From Prunella strophiata (Eukaryota; Chordata; Aves; Passeriformes; Prunellidae): a stretch of 64,000 nucleotides of DNA. Positions within the stretch are counted from its first letter, which is position 1. Each line of letters starts with the position of its first letter. Made by a program: the position numbers and the translations under genes. The stretch is from the NCBI GenBank assembly GCA_036583965.1, contig JAZBQD010000030.1:110062162-110126161 (forward strand), in the 5' to 3' direction. Of the stretch, positions 47,017 to 58,414 are shown in pieces. The notes under the pieces were generated by a model. That model was not told the origin of the DNA. It did not search any database and saw only the letters and a list, made by a program, of their open reading frames with translations.

Positions 47017-50000
47017 CTGCTAGCTGGTTGATGATCCAGCCCCTTGCTTTGCCATCTCCCCTGGACACTTTGCTGCTAGGGGGCACAAATCTTCTCAGAG
47101 TTGTCCATCAGAGCCTGAATGAGCTGCTGGGGAGGCTGGGGAGGTGGAGCAGGCAGGCCAAGCACAGGGCCTGTGTGCATGGCCTGCCTGCTCCTGTGTG
47201 CCAGCGTTCCTGCTCGCCGGGCGTGACACCGAGCCCAGTGTGACCTGGGCTCAGGGCTCCAGCTGACACTCAGAGCAAACATCCCCCACAAAACTCCCTG
47301 TGAGGGAGCACAGTGCCTTTGGAGAGGAAGCAGGTTTGGGCTGAGAATCCAACCAGCCCAAATACAGATATATGCTGAGTCAGAACAAATTCAGGTTCTT
47401 GGATATTTAGCAATGTTGATTAACTCATTTTCCTCTCTACTAGAGGACTCTCTTCCCCTTTTTCCTGTTAATCTGCAGGAGCAGAGGATGAGAAATTCCT
47501 TCTGGGATAGCCTCAAATTGCTGTGGTCTGAAAAAGAGTATTGGGACTCTTCTAAGAGACCACCACACTCCCTTGTGATGGGCAGCAGAAAGAGGGTTTG
47601 GACTGTTCTTAGGAAAGGACAGAACTCAGTGGAAACGGGCTCAGAAATTTGCAATAAAATTAGGCCTTGGATACTTAATTCCAAAATAATTCCAAATGTG
47701 CTGCCACCTGAGTGTGTCTTGCAGTGTCTCCCTGCTCTTGCCCCTTCTCCCTGCCCTGCATCTGCCCTGGCATGATCCATCCATCAGTTCTCCTCCTCTA
47801 ATCAAAATCTCCATCACAGCCATGGACCAGATGGCACCAATCCTTCTGGCACAGCCCCAGCACAGCCCCAGCACCTGCCAGGTTGAATTAGCTGCCTATG
47901 TCTATTTAACTTGCACATTTTTTATGATAGTGCATCATGCAGATCATTGTTTTGTCTTTTTCTCTATCCAGTCCAGAGCAATAATTCATGTCCAGTTTTT
48001 ACATATCAAAGCAATATCTTCTCATTGGTTTGGTCCTGTCAAGCCCTTTACTGGACCCCATCACACACTGGACTGTGAGCCTTTGAGAGAAAAACGTGTC
48101 TTTATAAACCTCCTGGCAAGGTGACTCCCCTTGTCCTGACTGAGGACACCATAAAACAAACAAGGGGAAAATCAGCTCGACTTTCAAAAGTCCTTGGAGC
48201 CTGTTTTTACAGCAGTTCATTAGTTTATGCCAGTGTAAGGTGACACTGTCAGTCAGCTTTGCTTTGTGCTAGTGGCAAATTACGTGATGGTTCCTCGCTC
48301 TTATGATGAGTCCTGGATCTTGTGATGTTTGTTGCTTTCTAAATGCCTGGATGTTTGCAGTCACATGACAAGCCCAGACGTCAATTTTTATGCTGTTTCT
48401 ACGTGTCACAGTCCTAGGGAGATGGTTGAACCCCTCCCCAGTGAACCTGAAAACAAAGATATCAAAAGACAAATAGACCTGACAGGAGGCTGAGGTTTTT
48501 TTGTTTGCCTATTTTCTCGTTCCTTTTCAAAGCAAAATACTTAAGTCATTTTTCAATTCCAGTGTCACAATTTGGGGAACTTTCAAGCATGGAGATTGGT
48601 AATGTTTTATTTAGATTGCAGCTCTGTTTGCCTGCATGTCCTCTTCAGGCTTGCTTTCTATCCTGACATTTAGACCACAAGCATTTTTTTCCCCAGGCAC
48701 AGTGTGTACAGAAGTTGGATGGGAAACTGGTAAGCAATCAGAGCCCTCCTCATCTTTTCTTATCCAAAGTTTTCTAGGGAAAGAAATGCTCCATGCCAAG
48801 GTTTTGGACAGCTTTGGAAAGTTCTGTCCTGAGGTTCTGATAAGGTTGCCCTCCTCCCAAGCAACCTTGGATTTCCCCACACTCCACTCCCTGCTCCAAC
48901 TCCTAGCTCTCCCAAACATGGAAACTAGCAAATAATGGAAAAAAAAAGAGGCAGGGCTGCCCTTTCAGGAGGCATTTTATAATGTCACTGTGCTTCCCTG
49001 CTCACAGCCCGTAGGTGCTGATGGTGTTTACAGGAAATGCCATGAGTAATTCACAAAGCGAAAGCGCCGCGCGCTCTCCGATAGGTCGGGGCTTGTCTGA
49101 CTGGAAAGTGTCCTGCTGTGTGGAACAGGGGCTGGGCCAGCTGCCTCCCCATCAGCCTGCCATGCCAGAGGCTTGGAGAGGCCAGGGCAGGGAGCAGGGC
49201 CTGGGGACAAGGTTGTGCAATGCTCCTTCCAGTATTGGTGTGGAAAAGCAAGGACAGCTTGAGGACGGAGTTTTTATGGACCCTTCCATAAATTTGCCAC
49301 CTTCCTGGAGGAAGCCATTTCTAGAGCCTTCTTCTCCTTCTCCTCTTGTATATTCCCTGCAGAATGCAGAAGAGCACCAAGGCTTTTCCATCTCAGCCCA
49401 ACAGCCTGCAACACTTCTCTCCTTCTTTGCAGGACTCAAAGTGCCTCCATCTGTCCCACCAATCCCCTCCCTCAGTGTAAGTCCTTGAGCTTTCTGCTGT
49501 CCACACCAGGCTCTGTGCTGTTGGAACTGCTTCTAGTTTAAAGCAAGCAAGCAACAGCCCTCCCACTACTCTGCACCAGGGTCTGTAGCCTAAAGGAAGC
49601 CTGAACATTCCTGCAAAAAGATGAGGAAGATCCAGCTTTGGTTCTCATTGAGCTCCACTGCAAAACCCTGAGGGATTTTGATACACCAAGGCTCCTCCCT
49701 AGTGGCTGATATTTGCCCATGTGTGTCTTGGACAGGTCTGTGTGTGCTACACTTGGCTGCAGACCTACCTGGCTTCCCACAGCAGGGATGCCTTCACCCT
49801 ACAAGCTCCTTTTGTGCCCCCTGCCTGCTCCTCCCTGCTCCCAGGACTCTCACCAGCTCCCTCAACAAAGCCACTTTTGCTCCCTGCCTCTCCCATCCCT
49901 CTTGGTTTCTGCTCATCTGACAGCTTCATGTGCACATCTCCTTCCTCCCTCTCTTCCTGCATTCTCTTCCCTCCCAATATCAAGATGCTTTATCTACCCT

Positions 50001-50550
50001 TCCATTTTTACACAGGGGCTGTTGAGACTTTTGTCCTGTCTTCTCTGTCTTCTGCCCCCTTTAGTTCTGATTGGGGATTAAATAGAGAGCTCAAATGCCT
50101 CAGCAGAAAAGGGAGATGTGGAGGTGAGAAAATTCCCAACATGATTAAAAGGATGTCTACACTGCAATCTGCATGGCCTGGTGCAGGGAGGGCTTTAACA
50201 GAGCAGGAGATGCCCTCTACCACAGGAGTCACTTGTACAGGCTCAGCTGAGCTGTGAAACACCAAAGGAGCAGATCCCCTAGGAAGGGGCCTTGAGAATC
50301 CTTCCCTGAGCCCAGATCCCTCACACCACTCCCTTCTGCCAGTCCAGAATCAGAGCTGGGTTTGGTTTCTGTGGATTAACACCTGGGCTGGGATGACCCC
50401 TCAAGGCACTGTCTGAAAAGAGCCACAATGTTGAAAAGACTCAAGTTCAGGAGTCCCTTACAGGGGTCTACAGAGCACAGGCAGCTCTTAGTGTGTGGCT
50501 GCTGTGCTCTCCAGGTAGTCCTGTTCATGCTCCCAGAAACTGTGCACTGC

Positions 50551-50650
50551 TGATTTTCCAATTCCTGAGCATCTCAGGAGCTCTGTCTGCTCTGTTCCTC
50601 TGATTTTCCAATTCTTGAGCGCCTCATGAACTCCTTCTGCTCTGTTCCTC
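50551..50650 (+). repeat. 50-bp tandem duplication, two copies
   Basis: tgattttccaattcctgagc at 50551 recurs as tgattttccaattcttgagc at 50601, and both copies end tgctctgttcctc. Period is exactly 50 bases, with several substitutions, so the event is not very recent. Confidence 0.85.
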
Positions 50651-51030
50651 CCCCATTGGACTTTGTTGAATTGCTCCCCTCATTATTCAGAGTGCAAATC
50701 TGGGTTAGACAATGCAGTTTTTTTCCCTGTAAGTGCTGGTACAAAAATGAAGGGGACCTGGGAAAGGTGTGTGGGAAGGAGGAGAGAGGTATGGTGCAGT
50801 ACCTGTACAACTCCCTGTTTCACAGGATAATATCAGCCCAGCTCAGAGCTCTAACACCCTCTGTGAGCAGGCTGGGTGACACTGAACCCAGCTGTGCCTC
50901 CAACACCACCTGAGGAGTCAGAGCTCTGTTTCCATCTCATGTCCCAGCAGAAATGCAGGGACAGAAATGCAGCTGAGCATGGTCCCCAGCCTGCATCATC
51001 TTTCTATTGACAAACAGCATCTTCAGTTTG

Positions 51031-51057
<27 letters not shown>
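51031..51057. repeat. A27 homopolymer
   Basis: Uninterrupted A run following catcttcagtttg. No retroposed parent recognised upstream. Confidence 0.85.
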
Positions 51058-51062
<5 letters not shown>

Positions 51063-52289
51063 CCCCTAAGAGGCCTCAAAGGAATCACTCTGGATTTTAG
51101 GAATGGTGAGGTGTTGTAGCTGCTTTCAGCCTCTGCTCAGTCTTCACATTGTCCCTGTGCTTGCTGTGGTTCCCTATGCCTTCTGTGCCTTTTTCCAGAA
51201 CATCACAGGTTTGGCAAATTTAGGAAATTGGACAAGGTGAGAACTGAAGCAGCAGCTGGGAGAAGGCAGCAGAAAGCCCAACATGTGCCTTGTGGCAGAG
51301 TTTATTTATCTGGGGACTCCTTCTCAGTGCAGGGTAATCCTGTTAAGCACACAGTGCTTTTCCTTCCCTTTCCATTGCTTGATCCCTGCTGGAACCACCT
51401 GCACTGCCACTGACAGAGAACAGCAGGATCCTGCCTCTGTGGGCAACCATTTCCTGAGTGCTCCATTTGCAGCTCCATTTGCAGCTCAGCTTCCCCCTGT
51501 GACCACCCCTGCTCCCCTTTTCCACAGAGCTTTGTCTCTCTTTTTGGTTCACTCTCATTCTTGTCGCTGTTTGAAGGAGACATTCAGGGAGAGGGTGATG
51601 AGTAAGGACCAGGATGAGAACTCTCTCCACATGGGTTGCAAACTGCAGTGCACCTCTCATGTCTGATTTCTCTCCTTGGACTCCAGACCTAACCTGCCCA
51701 TCCTCCCTCACCTGCTTGGTTATCTCTGGCCAAATGAGTTATTTTGCATCTGATTTTCTGGGCTGAGCTGTGTCCCTCTGAGCTGGCACACTGGACACTG
51801 ACCTTTATCTCCTGCCACCAGCTCCACCTCCCAGCTCCTGCTCTGCACTACAGGTGCACACCCCTCTGAGCACTGGGAGACCAAAAACAGGAGCAGATCC
51901 CAGTGCCAGGATCTGCAAGGGATGATGCTGCTGGGCAGCTGACACTGCTGAGCTCACAAACACATCAGGAAGAGGGTGCACCCCACCCCGGGGCAGAGGG
52001 TGACACTGGCTGTTCCTGGCATTTCTCCCTGATCCTTGCAGAAGGGAAAAGATAAAAGCAGCACATTTTGCACCTGTCCCAGCAGAACAATTGAATGTAA
52101 AGGTGCCTCCTTTTCCCAGGGTGGAGCAGCCCAGGGAGGTGGAGGAACATGGAAGCATTTGTAGGGATGTGGAGGGACATGGAGGGAGATGGGGGCTGGC
52201 AGATCTGGGGCAGGTGGGGAGCAGCATCCTGTGAGCAGGAGGTCCCTGGTGCAGAACACCAGGTTCATCTGGAAGAGAAAAGCATCCCA

Positions 52290-52371
52290 AAATGGTTTGG
52301 GTTGCAAGGGACCTTAAAGATCAGCCAGTTCCAACCCCCTGCCATGGGCAGGGACATCCTTCCACTGGAAT
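52290..52371 (-). mobile_element. CR1 LINE 3'-end fragment
   Basis: aaatggtttgggttgcaagggacc, ccagttccaaccccctgccatggg and gacatccttccactgg: an antisense CR1 terminus, about 80 bp. Confidence 0.88.
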
Positions 52372-53200
52372 GAGTACAGCAAAGGTGGCAGGAGACAGCT
52401 GCAGCCCAGGTGCCTGCAGGGCTGTGCTGGGCTGGAAATGGCTCTGCCTGGCTCATGAAACTGCCAGGAACAGGGCTGAGAGCCCCTGCTTGGCTGGGGC
52501 TCTTGGCTGGGCTGTCTCTGTACAGTTAAAGCAATATCCTGCAATAAACTCAGCTTTCTCAAAAGAATGTGAGCAAATCTATGTTTCATTTTCTTCTGAT
52601 GTTTTAATGATAATCTTCCTTTGACTTGGTGTAATATCTGTGGCATGTGTGACAAGTCAAATGCCTCAGGCCTCTCCTGCTTTGCTGTAGCACAAGCACA
52701 CAAAAACTGGTATGAGTTTTGTCTCCTTAAATGTCTCCCTTTGGCTTCTTTAAAAGAATTATAACTCATATGAGGTTGTGCTTGTACTTCCATGAAAGAT
52801 TTAGGTGTGGTGGTTTTTTTTTTCCCCAGCCAAGAAACATATTTGTACCAACCTGGCAGTTTGGTTAAATTCTGAAATATTTTCTTTCAGTCTCTCTCAG
52901 CCATAAGTGTAACTACCTTGGACATCTGAGTGCTTCCAGTTTCACTCTGTTGAGAGTTTCCTTTTAGCTGGAAATGTGTCCTGCAGTTTTCCAGTTGTTT
53001 TGGCCACACTCTCTCCACTGAGCACCTGCTCTTAATGAGCCCAGATACTTGAAATGCCTTTCACCTCATCCTAATTGCTTTTTTTTTTTTTTTTTTTGCC
53101 TGCTTCCATTAGAAATTCTGTTTTCTTCCAGATTCTCTTATTATTATCTCTTTATCTAATTCTTGCACTCCTTCCCTAGTCATGGCAGTGTGAGTCATTT
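52372..53200. other. Intergenic, nothing recognised
   Basis: T19 run at 53079-53097. No ORF, RNA or mobile element supported. Confidence 0.6.
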
Positions 53201-53278
53201 ATAGAGTCACTGAATGGTTTGGGTTGGAAGGGACCTTCAAAATCACTTCATCCAACTCCCTTCCACAGGCAGGCACAG
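53201..53278 (-). mobile_element. CR1 3' end (non-inverted part of a rearranged copy)
   Basis: tgaatggtttgggttggaagggacc through atccaactcccttccacaggcaggc is antisense CR1 3' terminus. It meets, at about 53278, sense-oriented CR1 sequence from further 5' in the element. See the two other pieces, at 53279-53491 and 54118-54180. Confidence 0.88.
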
Positions 53279-53491
53279 CTGTTCAGCCTGGAGAAGGGGA
53301 GGCTGAGGGGAGACCTCACTGCAGTTAAAACTTCCTGTGGGGGCAGAGGAGGGGCAGGCTCTGATCTCTGCTCTGTGGGGACAGTGACAGGACCCGAAGG
53401 AATGGCCTGAAGTTGTGTCAGGGCAGGTTTAGGTTGGATATTAGCAAAAGGTTCTTCCCCCAGAGGGTGGCTGGGCACTGAACAGGCTCCC
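53279..53491 (+). mobile_element. CR1 internal segment, inverted relative to its 3' end
   Basis: ctgttcagcctggagaaggg, ggcaggtttaggttggatattagcaaaagg, cttcccccagagggtggctgggcactgaacaggctccc: sense CR1 in correct order. The order and opposite orientations of this piece and 53201-53278 match what twin priming produces for a minus-strand insertion. Confidence 0.88.
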
Positions 53492-54117
53492 TGTCAGGGG
53501 TCTCTCACGAGCTCAAGATAACCCAGATCTGTTTGAGAGTCTCTGTGTCCCAGCCTGAGAACCAAAGAAGGAGTCAGGAGTCTTCTTGTGCCGTTTTCAA
53601 GGTTGTTTATTATTTCTTATCTAACAAATTTTCTCCCTGACCAGCCCAGGTCTGTTCAGCAGGTCAGTCCCAGGCACACTGCCCACCTCTGGGGTGGTGT
53701 TGTCTTTTTATACTAAAAACTACCTGTACATTATTTACAGTTACTTTCCAATACCCATCACCTGTGTTGCACAGTCCAACTCTACTCTGAACCAATCCAA
53801 AAGTGCCACCATCACCCAGAAGATGGAGGCTGTGAAGAAGGAGAAAGAAGGACAGAACACTGCCCAAATTCCTCCATCTTGACCCCCAAACCCTCATTCT
53901 AAAAACCCCTAAAATTTTACTTTTTCACCCTGTGATAAACTTATTATTACTCTACTTAATTTGTGTGGCTTGTAACTCTTCATATAAGGTTGGTAATTTT
54001 TTCCATGGCTCAAGATCAAAGGCACAGGGGTCTTGGGCTCTGTGCCAAGGCCTCTGAGCCCCCTGCCAGGGGCTGGAGCCATCCAGGGCAGCCAGAGGGA
54101 TGTCCTGAGTTCTGACA
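53492..54117 (-). mobile_element. Solo LTR inserted in CR1, with 6-bp target duplication
   Basis: 626 bp, plus strand TGTCAG...CTGACA, flanked by gctccc at 53486-53491 and again at 54118-54123. The CR1 text resumes without loss after it (gctccccagggcagtgg). On the minus strand a TATA-like box (agtataaaa, near 53710) lies about 100 bases before AATAAA (near 53610), giving the LTR direction. A 6-bp duplication is typical of class II (ERVK-type) retroviruses. No internal genes. Confidence 0.85.
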
Positions 54118-54180
54118 GCTCCCCAGGGCAGTGGTCACAGCAGCAGCCTGGCAGAGCTCAAGGAGTTTTTGGACAATGCC
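54118..54180 (+). mobile_element. CR1 internal segment, continuation after the LTR
   Basis: gctccccagggcagtggtcacagcagc then ctggcagagctcaaggag and ggacaatgcc continue the CR1 reading interrupted at 53491. CR1 similarity stops at about 54180, the expected outer breakpoint of the inverted piece. Confidence 0.87.
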
Positions 54181-57100
54181 ATCTTTTTGGGTTGAAAGCC
54201 CAGCTCATCTGGAGATCTGAGGCATTTCATGATCAAGAGATGTGAAGGTCACTACAGCAGTGTCCTGTTACAGAGACTCCTGCAGGCTCCCTCCACACCT
54301 GGGGCTGCACAGAAGCTGACAGACAGGCTCCTCTCCCTTTGGCTAAGCCTGCTCAGACTGGAGGGATTTTGCTGTCTCTTAAGGAAGGAGCTTGATTCTT
54401 CCCCATGACCTGCTTCAAGCAAAGCCACAATAACCAAATGGACCGTGCTGTGTGAAATGCAGAGTCACACTGGTGTGAGTCAAACCCTCCCCTCTGCTGC
54501 TGCAGGGTTCAGCTAAAGAGCACAACAAAGGCAAATACATCAGCAGCTCAAAGTGGATGGGTTTTATTTGCTTTCTTCATGGCAGAAGCCCAAAAGACTC
54601 TGACTGAGATCAAAAAGTAACTTATCACCTTGAGGTCTGAGGAGGAGCAGAGAGATGTTGAAACCTCCCACCACTTCCATCATCAAAAGCTTCAGGAGTT
54701 TTCTTTCCACCTGTGTTTTCATAGCCAGCCTCGAGGAGAGCAGCTGCTCAAAAGGGACATTAAGTGTGCCTTCTGTTGGCTGAACCAGTTAAAACTACCC
54801 TTCAATGTCACCAGGACCACACACACACACACAAAAAAAGGAAAATTCAAGGAGGAAAAGAGAGCACAGAGTCTCACTGAGGGAGCTGACTAGGGACTAT
54901 ACTGATGTGCTTCAAGGTCATGAGCTTGACTTCAGATAAGGTCAGAAACAGATAAAAATTTCTACTGGTGGCTGCTCAGTGGCCTATATGAAGCTAATAG
55001 ATAGTCTCTTGTAGCTATTTAATTTAAAGAGATAACTGCTATGTGCTTAGTAAAAAAAAAAAATCCACAAATAAAACTTTTAGTTGTTGATGAGCTGATG
55101 CATGTGGAAATGAATAACAAAGCTCTCTGAAGTCTTTTGTAATACTTTATTAAATTATGATGTATTCAGACCTCTTCAATCCTGAACTGTCCTCATTGTT
55201 GGAATTGAATTGTGGAGCTTTAGGACAGAGTTGTTGGCAAAGGATCTGATGTCTGTTTGCAACATATAAAAATAAAAGGTTTGGTTTTGCCAGTAAGGCA
55301 TGGCTGCCATTACAGATAATTTTAATGGGCCATGAGGCAGCAGCAGTGTCCAAATTCTGGCTATTTTCCATACAACATCCTCACTACTTCCTACAGCTTC
55401 CTAAGAACATCTTGTCTGGAAAGATGCAGCAGCTTTATGTTGTGTACCTTGAGAAGGGGAGAAGCCAGTGCTCCTGGTGCAGGACCCTCACAACATGGAT
55501 GAGTCCTGTGGTGCTGAGCTCTCTTTTTGCTGAGTTCACCCTATTAAAGGTGAAAGTAACAGTAGCATTCAATTTTGGCTTTCCCTCACATTTTAAATTA
55601 TTTTAAAATACCTCCCACATTTCTGTACTGCAGTAAATCTTTCATTTCTTTGGTTTCAGTCAGCTTTGGATAACAGAAGCTACATATGCTCTTAGTATCA
55701 GACCTGTCAAGCCTTCCATTTTTGTAAAGCAGGGTGAAAGAAGAGACTAAAACTGTTGTCCTTTGTTTTGCATGTGATCCTGTATATTCAAAATCCATTT
55801 GTCCATGCCAAGGTCACAACCTGTCCTCACCACGAGGCTCAAGTGCCACTTCTCTGATCTCCAAGGTATCCTTGTCCCCCCTCAGACAAGGATGTGAGGG
55901 GGTGATGCTTCCAGCAATACACCAAGAAGGGCTGGAGCACTCATCCCACTGCAGCTGAAGAAGAAAATTGCTATCACCATGCCAAAGCAAGCAGCTAAAA
56001 TATGAAACTCAAGGAGCTCAGTCAAATTAGTTTGACACAAAGACAGGGTGGTGCCAATCAGACACAATTCTCTGGGTTTTTTGCCTTGGTGGTTTTAATA
56101 TTTTTTCTTGCCTTTCACATCGTTTTGCTGGAAAACAGAAACTGTTTTGAAGGTCAAAGCTCTGAGAGGCAGAAGTGGCAGAGAAATCTCAAATAATTTC
56201 ACAGTCATGCTCTGTTCCCCCTCCTGCTGCTAAGAACTCCTGATGTAAAACATCCCCAAAGTAGTCACAAATCAAGCATCCAGTGGAGGTCCAGGGTGTC
56301 CCTCAGAGGTTTCATTTTCCAAGATTCCTGTCTGCATGTACTCACAATTGCATATTGGTTTCTGCATCCAGAAAATGTGACTTCCTCCTGTCTCCTCCTC
56401 CTCAGAGGAACGCTATGGTTTTATGTGGGGATGAGTGACACTTGTGACAGATGAGCTGCCAAAACATGGCAAAATCCTGGGAGTCTGCAACACCAACAGT
56501 CACTTTGGTGTTTGCATGTCCCTGCTGGGGATGGCAGATATTTTGCATTTTGCCATCACTTTTCCTACATATACAACCCAAATGTGTTCAGGAGGGGTAA
56601 ACTTCCAGTGATGTGATTTTCCAGTGTTGTGTTGTTGTGACAGGGAGAAGCTGGACTCAGTTCTCAGGCATCATAACACAACATTTATCTTGTCACAGGA
56701 CCATTTTCACTCTTTGCTGCCTGCCTGGAGTGACCAATTTCCTGAATTATTGCCTTTTCCCTGTACTGTCAGGATAAATCCCTGCAATCCACACCATACC
56801 TGTCCCTGTGTTCATCTATTACCTACACAGAAAGTACTACACAGTCATGCATAATTCATTCACCTTAATTAAAATGTAAATTTATTGTCAGCATTTTGGG
56901 GCAATTAAAACAGCATTGTAGGAATGGGTTTAAATTCTGTGTTTGGAATTCATTTTGCTAAAATAAACACAGGGTACTTTGTGCTGTTTGAAGTCAGATT
57001 GATCACCAAGTGGGACAAAACTGAACTTCCAGGGGAAGGGAGGTCAGTCTGTGTGTGTCTAATATTCAACAGAGTGAGAATAAAAGTGAGCTGGCTTTCT

Positions 57101-58118
57101 CTCAAGGTGTCACCTACATGCATTTCAGGTTTGGCATAGACAAGAAGGAGTATTTGTAACTGTATTTCTCCACACACAAAAATCCTGACTATTTTACTGG
57201 CCTCAAACTGATCCTCAGGTGCCTTCAGAAGGATATTTAGGGGATTGCTGTGCTTACTGTAAACAATTGACTTACCACAGTTGCAGGTTGGCCTTCATTC
57301 CTCATAGACCTCGAAGCCTCACATGCCATTTGCTGTCCATTAAATAAATGATTAAGTGCATTAAAAAAAAATAAAATAGCATATTCCACAAGGATGGGGT
57401 AATGACAGAGTGCCCAGTGGGGGGCTTAGTTGTAATTCTTAGTGTTTTCCCCCTCCTCCCTTCAAAGCAATAAAATCCTTAAATTAAAAAAGAATGTAGA
57501 GAAGGTGGTCTTGGGGTTGTGGATGAGGCACAGGGAGCTCTTCATGAAAGGAAACTCATGGGGAGAGAGAGCGAGAGAATTCCCAGCTCCACCATACAAA
57601 GAGTCATAGGGATTAGGAGTATTTCACCAGCAGGCTTTTGAATTTTTTCCCTGCAACAAAAACATGACCTCTCCCCTGCCTACGCCCTGTCTCTGTCTGT
57701 CTCTGTCTGTGTCTCCTGTGGACAGGCAGACAGAAGGGCATTTCAGCTCTTGGGGAGAGCTTGGGACTCAACAGAAGTCTCCTGGATACGGAAGGAAAAT
57801 GCTTTGCTTTGCCATTCCCCAAAGTCACATTATTCTTGTGCTACACATGACTCCCTTGGAAAAATCTGGGATTCATTACCCACCTTCTGCCCCGACCTTC
57901 TGGCTTTGGAAACACGCAGGGAGTTTCGAGATCAGCTCCAAGCCGCGCCACGAGAGCGCAGTGGCCGCGGGGCAGCCAGGTTGTGTGAGTGGCTCCTGGT
58001 GTCCCCAAGCCTGGCCCTGCTGCACCATTCCCACCAGCCAAGCAGGGAAAGGAGAGCCAGAGCAGGAATGGGCCACCAGCTGCCCCTCTCTGTTTTTTGG
58101 AGCGCTACCTTGCCGCTT
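54181..58118. other. Intergenic, nothing recognised
   Basis: CA repeat at 54817-54832. The TCTG-rich stretch at 57691-57722 is a simple repeat. ORFs up to 174 codons overlap in several frames and are not protein-like. A CpG-richer spot occurs at 57925-57975. Confidence 0.55.
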
Positions 58119-58414
58119 TGTCGCACTACGACACGAAATGAGCGACACTCGCACGCACCAAAGTTCAAAGCAAGAAAGGAAAGTTTAATTTCTGATTATT
58201 CCAATATTTATAGGATTCCCTAAACGGCCAGGGATTGGAGGGTGAAGTTGCCACCTCTCTGATCACACTGGTCAAAGCAACAGTCAATCAGTTTTCTCTG
58301 ACTCCAGAAAGAATGCAAAACAAACGTTGTTTGCATGAAAATGCGTGAGAAAGTCCATTACAAAAAATGCAAACATCAGAAGGCTTAGCAGAACTTTAGA
58401 AGAACAGGGCGACG
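58119..58414 (-). mobile_element. Probable short solo LTR
   Basis: 296 bp, plus strand tgtcgcactacgac at the left and gggcgacg at the right, giving near-inverted ends (TGTCGC / GCGACG), with near-matching 6-bp flanks ccgctt (58113-58118) and ctgctt (58415-58420). On the minus strand a TATA-type ctataaata is followed about 20 bases later by attaaa, as in LTRs with a very short R region. CpGs at the left end suggest youth. No family name recognised. Confidence 0.45.

Larger units (their letters stand above)
47017..52289. other. Intergenic, several simple repeats, no gene
   Basis: Short CpG-dense spot at 49056-49100 (aagcgaaagcgccgcgcgctc), a 50-bp tandem duplication (50551-50650), an A27 run (51031-51057), and a 12-bp duplication ctccatttgcag at about 51460-51486. 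ORFs of up to 178 codons overlap in all frames and are not supported. Confidence 0.55.

Noticed and set aside
49721..50257. 178-codon plus-strand ORF
   Set aside because: Lies in C/T-rich low-complexity sequence with all three plus frames open over much of it; Leu/Ser/Pro-rich noise.
51031..51057. A27 run as a retrogene tail
   Set aside because: No poly(A) signal or coding frame precedes it; treated as a simple repeat.
53219..53410. 63-codon ORF at a CR1
   Set aside because: Translation of the rearranged CR1 junction; not a gene.
57664..58188. 174-codon plus-strand ORF
   Set aside because: Ends within the candidate LTR, overlaps four other open frames, no protein resemblance.
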